Source of the DNA: a bacterium
GTDB taxonomy: Bacteria > Vulcanimicrobiota > Xenobia > Xenobiales > JADMJV01
Assembly: GCA_018780265.1 (NCBI GenBank)
Contig: JADMJV010000109.1
Span: 1 to 54,544 of the forward strand
Reading direction: 5' to 3'
DNA: 54,544 nt
In this document: positions 49,307-54,544 of the stretch, in pieces
Layout: the number at the start of each line of letters is the position of its first letter
How positions within the stretch are numbered: the first letter of the stretch is position 1
Made by a program: the position numbers and the translations under genes
The notes under the pieces: model-generated
Databases searched by the model: none
The model's input: the letters and a program-made list of their open reading frames with translations, nothing else
What the model was told of the DNA's origin: nothing

Positions 49307-50614
49307 ATGAGCAAGGATAACGCCCCTTGGGTACGCATCGAAAAGGTGGGACAACACGCCGGCGAGGTGGTGCAGATTCGGGGTTGGCTAAGCCGCATGC
49401 GGTCCTCGGGCAAGATCGGCTTTTTGCAACTGCGCGACGGCTCCGGCAGCATCCAGGGCGTGTTGGCCAAGGCCGATGTGGGCGAGGAGATCTTTGCCAA
49501 ATCCAAGGGGTTGGGCCAGGAATCTTCTTTGATCGCCTGGGGCAAGGTCAATCCCGACGAGCGCGCCCCCGGCGGTTACGAATTGCACCTGGTAGACGTG
49601 CAGGTGATCCAGAACGCCGAGGGCTACCCGATTACGCCCAAAGAGCACGGTACCGACTTTTTGATGGATCATCGCCATCTCTGGCTGCGCTCCAACCGTC
49701 AGCACGCCATTTTGCGCATTCGGGCCGAAATCATGAAGGGCATTCTGGACTGGCTCGATGACCATGATTTTTTGCGCGTGGATACTCCCATTCTCACTCC
49801 GAGCGCCTGTGAGGGCACCACCACGCTGTTTGAGACCGAGTATTTTGAGTCCAAAGCCTACCTGGCTCAGTCGGGCCAACTCTACAACGAGGCTACGGCC
49901 ATGGCCTTCGGTCGGGTCTACACCTTTGGACCCACCTTCCGGGCCGAGAAATCCAAAACCCGCCGCCATTTGATGGAATTCTGGATGGTGGAGCCGGAAA
50001 TCGCCTTCTGCGATTTTGAAGAGAACATGGTCTTCCAGGAGCAGATGCTGGAGTATGTGGTGCAGCGAGTGCTGGAACGACGCGCCCGCGAACTCAAGGT
50101 GCTGGAACGAGACACCAGTAAGTTGGAGCAGATCAAGGCTCCCTTTGTGCGCCTTTCCTACGATGATGCCGTCAAGTTGCTCAATGAGAAGGGTGTCGAG
50201 TTTCAGTGGGGTGGCGACTTTGGGGGCGGCGACGAGACCATTATCGCCGAGTCCTTTGATCGCCCCGTCTTTGTGCACCGTTTTCCCACCGCCATCAAGG
50301 CCTTCTACATGAAGCCCGATCCGGACCGACCCGAGGTGGTGCTGGGCGCCGACCTGCTGGCCCCAGAAGGTTACGGCGAGATTATCGGCGGCGGTCAACG
50401 CGTCGACGATCTGGCCCTGCTGGAGGCGCGCATCAAGGAACACAATCTGCCCCCCGAAGCCTACGCCTGGTATGTTGACTTGCGTCGCTACGGTTCCGTT
50501 CCCCACTCGGGCTTCGGCTTGGGACTGGAGCGTACCGTATCCTGGCTGTGCGGCCTGGAGCACGTGCGCGAAACCATCGCCTTCCCGCGCATGCTTTCAC
50601 GCCTATATCCATAG
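49307..50614 (+). CDS. asnS: Asparaginyl-tRNA synthetase
   Basis: A 435-aa class-IIb synthetase with an N-terminal OB-fold anticodon domain (VQIRGWLSRMRSSGKIGFLQ, then LRDGSGSIQGVL). The catalytic domain has motif 1 in FLRVDTPILTPSACEGTT, motif 2 in FGPTFRAEKSKTRRHLMEFW and motif 3 in HSGFGLGLERTVSWLCG. The residues fit AsnRS rather than AspRS (LEFWMVEPE type). It charges tRNA-Asn with asparagine, so this organism makes Asn-tRNA directly. ATG at 49307 has AAGGA about 9 nt upstream; ATG at 49301 is the alternative. Confidence 0.94.
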   Translation: MSKDNAPWVRIEKVGQHAGEVVQIRGWLSRMRSSGKIGFLQLRDGSGSIQGVLAKADVGEEIFAKSKGLGQESSLIAWGKVNPDERAPGGYELHLVDVQVIQNAEGYPITPKEHGTDFLMDHRHLWLRSNRQHAILRIRAEIMKGILDWLDDHDFLRVDTPILTPSACEGTTTLFETEYFESKAYLAQSGQLYNEATAMAFGRVYTFGPTFRAEKSKTRRHLMEFWMVEPEIAFCDFEENMVFQEQMLEYVVQRVLERRARELKVLERDTSKLEQIKAPFVRLSYDDAVKLLNEKGVEFQWGGDFGGGDETIIAESFDRPVFVHRFPTAIKAFYMKPDPDRPEVVLGADLLAPEGYGEIIGGGQRVDDLALLEARIKEHNLPPEAYAWYVDLRRYGSVPHSGFGLGLERTVSWLCGLEHVRETIAFPRMLSRLYP

Positions 50615-50626
50615 TTGCTGACTGCA

Positions 50627-50656
50627 TTGACGGTGGCACTGGTGGCTTTGTATGAT
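50627..50656 (+). promoter_or_regulatory. Sigma70-type promoter for the toxin-antitoxin pair
   Basis: TTGACG (50627-50632) and TATGAT (50651-50656) are 18 nt apart. The start would be near 50663, about 30 nt before the antitoxin ATG. Confidence 0.75.
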
Positions 50657-50693
50657 GAAAGTATGAATCCTTAGAAGTGCGGGAATCCTCGTC

Positions 50694-50990
50694 ATGGCTG
50701 CTACCCGAGTGACAGTGACTCTGCCTGAAGAATTGATGGTCGAAATGGACCGCTACGCCGAGAATAGAAGTCAATTTGTGACTGAAGCGGTGCGTGCCGA
50801 ATTAGAGCGACGCCGTAAGGAGCGACTTCTCCAATGTCTTCAGCATCCCCATCCAGAGTCAGTTGATATGGCCGACCTGGGTTTTAGAGAATGGGTATGT
50901 TTGGCCACCGAGGAGGATGCAGACCTGATTGATCCTGAGAGCCTGCGAAATGTGCGCTGGGACGCGCAAAAGGGATGGCAAGAGAGTTGA
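50694..50990 (+). CDS. Ribbon-helix-helix antitoxin
   Basis: The N-terminal half of this 98-aa protein, ATRVTVTLPEELMVEMDRYA then RSQFVTEAVRAELERRR, is a ribbon-helix-helix DNA-binding fold. The C-terminal half (VDMADLGFREWVCLATEEDAD, then RNVRWDAQKGWQES) would be the flexible part that wraps the toxin. It probably represses its own promoter and neutralises the MazF-like toxin encoded next, with which it overlaps by 16 nt. Confidence 0.85.
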   Translation: MAATRVTVTLPEELMVEMDRYAENRSQFVTEAVRAELERRRKERLLQCLQHPHPESVDMADLGFREWVCLATEEDADLIDPESLRNVRWDAQKGWQES

Positions 50991-51322
50991 CACGAGGCAG
51001 AGTGGTGGTGGTGGGACTGGAGCCCACCGTGGGGCACGAGCAGCGCGGTCGGCGGCCCTGCGTAGTGGTCAGTGACGATACGGTCGTAGGAGAACAACGC
51101 TATCCCATGCTATGCGTCGTTCCTCTCACCAGCACAGGCATCGAAGGCGCTCTATACCCGTCGGTACAACCGGGTCAGAGCGGGCTGCGCAACTTGTCAT
51201 ACGTTCTGGTTGATCAACTCCGGTCGGTGGATAAACGTCGTATCCTGGGGTCTGCAGGCTCTCTGACTCGCTCCGAACTTGAGTCGGTGGACACGGGTCT
51301 GCGACTCTATCTCAGTCTATAG
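50975..51322 (+). CDS. MazF/PemK-type endoribonuclease toxin
   Basis: A 115-aa PemK-fold protein: RGRVVVVGLEPTVGHEQRGR, RPCVVVSDD, CVVPLTST, SGLRNLSYVLVDQLRSVDKRR. The conserved Arg of the RPxVVxS loop and the Thr/Ser after VPLT support mRNA-interferase activity. It cleaves mRNA when free of antitoxin. ATG at 50975 overlaps the antitoxin gene. Full-length, apparently intact. It is followed by yebC after ~70 bp, in the same direction. Confidence 0.88.
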   Translation: MARELTRGRVVVVGLEPTVGHEQRGRRPCVVVSDDTVVGEQRYPMLCVVPLTSTGIEGALYPSVQPGQSGLRNLSYVLVDQLRSVDKRRILGSAGSLTRSELESVDTGLRLYLSL

Positions 51323-51393
51323 CGTTTGCGCTGACAGCATACGCAATTCCGACGTGAACAGGAGTTGAGTGGGGGGAGCTTGAACGACCCGCC

Positions 51394-52146
51394 ATGGCTG
51401 GGCACTCAAAATGGAAAAATATTCGACTCAAGAAGGGCCGTGTAGACGCCCAGAAGGGGAAGATCTTCACCAAACTGTCGCGTGACATTCTTATGGCCTG
51501 TCGACAGGGTGGGGGACCCGATCCGGAAGCGAACTTCCGCCTCAAGGATGCGATCCTGCGAGCTCGCGAGGCCAGTATGCCCCGCGAAAACATCGAGCGC
51601 GCGCTGGAAAAGGCGCGCGGTGGGGCCGAGGGCGACGAACTCGACGAGGTGGTCTACGAGGGTTACGGCCCGGGTGGCGCTGCCATTATCGTGGAGGCGG
51701 CCACCAACAACCGCAATCGCACCGCGGCCGAGATTCGCCTGTTCTTTTCCAAAAATGGTGGCAACTTTGGCGAGAGTGGCTGTGTAGGCTGGCTCTTTGA
51801 CCGCAAAGGTCAGATCACCGGCCCTATGAACGGCCTGGACGAGGAAAGTCTGATGATGTCGGCCATCGAGGCCGGAGCCGAGGATGTGGAGCACGACGGC
51901 GAGACCTTTGTCATCACCTGTGATCCGATGCAGCTTCATGAAGTGCGCGTGGCTTTGACGGCCGCCAAGGTCCCCGTCAAGAACTCGGAGATGACCATGA
52001 TCGCCAAAACCTCGACGGAGATATCGCTGGCCGATGCCCCTCAGTTGCTCAAGCTGATGGATCTGCTCGAAGAGCACGACGACGTCGTGAACGTTTACGC
52101 CAACTTCGAAATCTCCAGCGAGGTTCTTGAGGCTCTGGAAGCGTGA
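51394..52146 (+). CDS. yebC: YebC/PmpR family protein
   Basis: A 250-aa protein with the classic start MAGHSKWKNIRLKKGRVDAQ and the domains ILRAREASMPRENIERALEK, EGYGPGGAAIIVEAATNNRN and GCVGWLFDRKG, ending with a YANFEIS strand. YebC-type proteins act as transcription regulators or, by recent work, in relieving ribosome stalling at proline stretches. Gene order yebC-ruvC-ruvA-ruvB is common. It overlaps ruvC by 4 bp (GTGA). Confidence 0.95.
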   Translation: MAGHSKWKNIRLKKGRVDAQKGKIFTKLSRDILMACRQGGGPDPEANFRLKDAILRAREASMPRENIERALEKARGGAEGDELDEVVYEGYGPGGAAIIVEAATNNRNRTAAEIRLFFSKNGGNFGESGCVGWLFDRKGQITGPMNGLDEESLMMSAIEAGAEDVEHDGETFVITCDPMQLHEVRVALTAAKVPVKNSEMTMIAKTSTEISLADAPQLLKLMDLLEEHDDVVNVYANFEISSEVLEALEA

Positions 52147-52634
52147 ACCCCGGTCGCGTCATCCTGGGAATAGACCCTGGCACCGGTCGCACCGGCTACG
52201 GGGCCGTGCGGCAGACCGGCGATGAAGTCGAATTCGTCGAGTGTGGCTGCATTTCCACCGATCCCAAGGGCACGCGTGAAGAACGTCTGCTGGAACTGCA
52301 CCGTCACTTGAGCGCCCTTTTTGAGAGAATTCGGCCGGAAGTGGCCGCTGTCGAGGAGTTGTTTTTCAGTCGCAACGTCACCACCGCGTTGTCCGTGGGA
52401 GAGGCGCGCGGAGTAATTTTGCTGGCGGCGGCCCAAAATCATGTGACCGTTACCAGTTACAATCCGATGACCGTCAAAGAAACTGTGGCCGGCGCCGGCA
52501 AGGCGGGCAAACCGGAAATGACCCAGGCTGTCATGTACAGCCTGAATCTGTCCGAAAAACCCCGCCCCGATGACGCCGCCGACGGCTTGGCCCTGGCCCT
52601 CTGTCACCTGATCTGGGAAGGCCTGGATTCTTGA
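52143..52634 (+). CDS. ruvC: Holliday junction resolvase RuvC
   Basis: A 163-aa nuclease with catalytic acidic residues in ILGIDPGTGRTGYG (D), AVEELFFSRNV (E) and the C-terminal DDAADGLALALCH (two D). It cuts four-way junctions delivered by RuvAB. GTG at 52143 overlaps yebC, and its stop overlaps the ruvA TTG, giving tight coupling. Confidence 0.96.
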   Translation: MNPGRVILGIDPGTGRTGYGAVRQTGDEVEFVECGCISTDPKGTREERLLELHRHLSALFERIRPEVAAVEELFFSRNVTTALSVGEARGVILLAAAQNHVTVTSYNPMTVKETVAGAGKAGKPEMTQAVMYSLNLSEKPRPDDAADGLALALCHLIWEGLDS

Positions 52635-53233
52635 TCGCCCAACTGCGCGGCCTGGTCGACCAGGTGAGCGTGGACTCGCTGGTACTCAACGTCGGCGGAG
52701 TGGGTTTTTTGGTGCGTGTGCCCAGCAGCCTGGCGGCCAGTTGCGCGGTGGGGGAGGAACGGCTCTTTCCCACCGAGTTTATCGTGCGCGAAGACGAGAT
52801 GTCGCTCTACGGTTTCAGCCACGGTTTCGAACGCGAACTCTTTCGCATGCTGACCACCATCACTGGCGTTGGACCGAAACTGGCCCTGCGCATTTTAGGG
52901 TCTTGCAGTCCTTCTGACCTGGCTCAGGCCATCGGCGAGGAAGACCTCACCTTTTTGGTTCGAATCCCCGGGGTAGGACCCAAGACAGGCAAACGCATCG
53001 TGGTTGAGCTCTCCGAGAAGATTCATAAACTGGTTGACGCCACCAAGGCCCAGGCCGGCGCCAGCAGCGCCTTTCGGGAAGCCGAAGAGGTACTCTGTGG
53101 CCTGGGCTGCACTCCCGACGAAGCGCGCCGTGCCTTGGAAAACTGCCTGCTGGCCTCCGGGGAGTCGGAGTGGGGCGTAGATGCCCTGGTGATCGAGGCC
53201 ATGAAGCACATGGGCAATAACCTTGACGGATAA
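52631..53233 (+). CDS. ruvA: Holliday junction helicase subunit RuvA
   Basis: A 200-aa protein with an OB-fold N-terminus (VDSLVLNVGGVGFLVRVPSS), two helix-hairpin-helix motifs (TGVGPKLALRIL and IPGVGPKTGKRIVVEL) and a C-terminal three-helix domain (CTPDEARRALENCL) that contacts RuvB. It tetramerises on junction DNA. TTG at 52631 overlaps the ruvC stop. Confidence 0.95.
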   Translation: MIAQLRGLVDQVSVDSLVLNVGGVGFLVRVPSSLAASCAVGEERLFPTEFIVREDEMSLYGFSHGFERELFRMLTTITGVGPKLALRILGSCSPSDLAQAIGEEDLTFLVRIPGVGPKTGKRIVVELSEKIHKLVDATKAQAGASSAFREAEEVLCGLGCTPDEARRALENCLLASGESEWGVDALVIEAMKHMGNNLDG

Positions 53234-54236
53234 GAAGCCCCACTCGCTGTCCCCTCAGCGGGACCGTGAGGATGAGCAAGAGTGGACGTTGCGCCCTCAG
53301 CAACTGGACGAGTATATCGGCCAGGAAGAGATTGTGGCCAACTTGCGGGTATTTTTGCAGGCGGCCCGGGAGCGCCAGGAACCAGTCGACCATATTTTGC
53401 TGAGCGGTCCGCCGGGGTTGGGAAAAACCACCCTGGCCAGTTTGGTGGCTCGCGAAATGGGCACCCAGTTGCGCACCACTTCAGGCCCGGCCATCGAGCG
53501 CCCCATCGACCTGTTGGTGCTGCTCAACAGTTTGCGCCCTAAAGATGTGCTCTTTATCGACGAAATCCACCGACTGTCCAAGGTGGTCGAGGAGATCCTC
53601 TACCCGGTGATGGAGGACCTGGCCTTTGACCGGGTCATTTCCAAGGGCATGAAAAAGGGGGCCGTCAAGCACAAGATCGCCCCTTTCAGCCTGGTGGGGG
53701 CCACCACCCGAGGCGGCTCCCTGTCGGCCCCGTTGCGGTCGCGCTTTGGCATTCTTTTTCACCTGGACTACTACGATGCGGCTGCCCTGCAGCGCATCGT
53801 GGTGCGTTCGGCCGGGCTGATGGGCCTGTCCATCGACGATGGGGGCGCCCATGAGATCGCCTGCCGCTGTCGCGGCACCCCTCGCATTGCCAATCGACTG
53901 TTGCGGCGGGTGCGCGATTTTGCCCAGGTGGAGTCGGCCCCTATGATTGTTCAAGAACTGGCCCGAGTAGCCCTGGACAAAATGGGCATTGACCGGGCCG
54001 GCCTGGACCGCGTCGATCAGCGCATCCTGGATGCCCTGATCCACAAGTTTGACGGCCGACCGGTGGGCATCGCCACGCTGGCGGCAGCCGTTCACGAAGA
54101 CGCCGCCAACCTGGAGGAAGTTTACGAGCCCTTCTTGCTGGCCAACGGCTTCTTGATCAAGACGCCGCGCGGTCGCGTGGCCGGCCCGCAGGCTTATAAA
54201 CACTTGAATATGCCGATTCAGTCAGAACTCTTCTAG
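53223..54236 (+). CDS. ruvB: Holliday junction branch-migration ATPase RuvB
   Basis: A 337-aa AAA+ motor: LRPQQLDEYIGQEEI, Walker A SGPPGLGKTTLA, Walker B VLFIDEIHRL, sensor 1 VGATTRGGSLSAPLRSRFG (Arg finger region) and the RuvB winged-helix end. It drives branch migration with RuvA. TTG at 53223 overlaps the end of ruvA (11 nt). Normal length, intact. Confidence 0.96.
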   Translation: MTDKKPHSLSPQRDREDEQEWTLRPQQLDEYIGQEEIVANLRVFLQAARERQEPVDHILLSGPPGLGKTTLASLVAREMGTQLRTTSGPAIERPIDLLVLLNSLRPKDVLFIDEIHRLSKVVEEILYPVMEDLAFDRVISKGMKKGAVKHKIAPFSLVGATTRGGSLSAPLRSRFGILFHLDYYDAAALQRIVVRSAGLMGLSIDDGGAHEIACRCRGTPRIANRLLRRVRDFAQVESAPMIVQELARVALDKMGIDRAGLDRVDQRILDALIHKFDGRPVGIATLAAAVHEDAANLEEVYEPFLLANGFLIKTPRGRVAGPQAYKHLNMPIQSELF

Positions 54237-54354
54237 GCCCTGGCCGCTTGCCTCCTGGTGCTATAGTGGGGTGATGGACACCGCCAATCCATTGGGATCA
54301 GAGCCCCCCGTAGAAGCGGCCAAACCGGGCTGTTTGACTCGACTATCAGTCGTG

Positions 54355-54544
54355 GGTTTGGCAGCCTCTTGAGCCAGCGGTCGAAGAAGCCCTGAATATC
54401 ATCGGCACTCAGTTGATCACTTAACGTTTGGAGGCGTGCCGGCTCTGCGACGCTCCGGAAGCCGTTGTCCAATTCCTCGAAGATGACTTCTTCCCGCAAT
54501 AGCCCACGCTTCACCCACTCGTGACCGTTGAGCCAGAGCCGCAT
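54355..54544 (-). pseudogene. Truncated fragment of an uncharacterised protein
   Basis: Running in from the right edge, the minus frame reads MRLWLNGHEWVKRGLLREEV, LDNGFRSVAEPARLQTLSDQ and DIQGFFDRWLKRLPNP, which matches from memory the middle of a long uncharacterised bacterial protein (pattern LNGHEWxKRQ ... LDNGF ... FxxRWLxxLPxP). After LPNP the similarity stops and the remaining residues to 54233 look random. So the C-terminal half is missing. The first Met is probably internal. The left break lies ~120 bp past ruvB. Confidence 0.5.

Noticed and set aside
49388..50563. 391-codon minus-strand open frame
   Set aside because: Shadow of asnS.
1..54544. CRISPR arrays, tRNA or rRNA genes
   Set aside because: No regularly spaced repeats and no tRNA- or rRNA-like segment recognised by eye; a covariance-model scan would be decisive.

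Overview
The window reads as a chromosomal segment from a GC-rich bacterium (by eye in the high 50s to about 60 % GC) with dense gene packing, many 1-4 bp start/stop overlaps and frequent GTG/TTG starts. Housekeeping genes are single-copy bacterial types (rplS, rbgA, rnhB, asnS, yebC-ruvCAB). Several small secreted or glycine-rich proteins resemble nothing I can name. This mix fits an under-sampled lineage, perhaps of the Eremiobacterota/Vulcanimicrobiota kind. That placement is a guess, not a sequence-proven call. I see no tRNA, rRNA, CRISPR array or intact insertion sequence.

Layout. 1-4223 is accessory: a decayed HNH-endonuclease fragment, a TPR protein with two tiny coiled-coil lipoproteins, a stress-protein remnant, a DUF3626 protein, a tandem 62-bp repeat and a small hypothetical gene. 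4407-14589 (minus) is one tightly overlapped nine-gene operon: NHL-repeat protein, DppA/B/C-type transporter, a 61-residue protein, a GNAT acetyltransferase, aminobutyraldehyde dehydrogenase, GABA aminotransferase and an exported copper amine oxidase. Together these describe uptake and oxidation of a primary amine such as putrescine to succinate semialdehyde. 14702-16296 (plus) holds three small exported proteins (EF-hand, unknown, beta-repeat).

16282-24554 (minus) is a candidate natural-product operon: DASS-family transporter, zinc-type dehydrogenase, asparagine-synthetase-like amidotransferase, methyltransferase, an NRPS-like A-T-R protein whose carrier domain lacks its first helix, and NadR. 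Facing it, 24719-29929 (plus) starts from a strong sigma70-type promoter and encodes an unknown protein, a PaaK-like adenylating enzyme, an unknown two-helix membrane protein and a Na/Pi-type transporter with a PhoU-like tail.

29910-34938 carries small genes: FKBP isomerase, SnoaL-like protein, B-lectin protein, GNAT, a gene split by an in-frame UGA, a hypothetical, a CarD-like regulator and a glycine-zipper protein. 35005-43822 is a sugar/cell-surface locus: manB, manC, a C39-like peptidase, a PglC-like phosphoglycosyltransferase, a PglE-like aminotransferase, a PglF-like dehydratase and a membrane-anchored subtilisin. 43988-54236 holds a DUF7689-like protein, rplS, rbgA, rnhB, an HTH coiled-coil protein facing a zinc-ribbon protein across 12-bp iterons, bdhA, asnS, a toxin-antitoxin pair and yebC-ruvC-ruvA-ruvB. 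The right edge is a truncated gene fragment.
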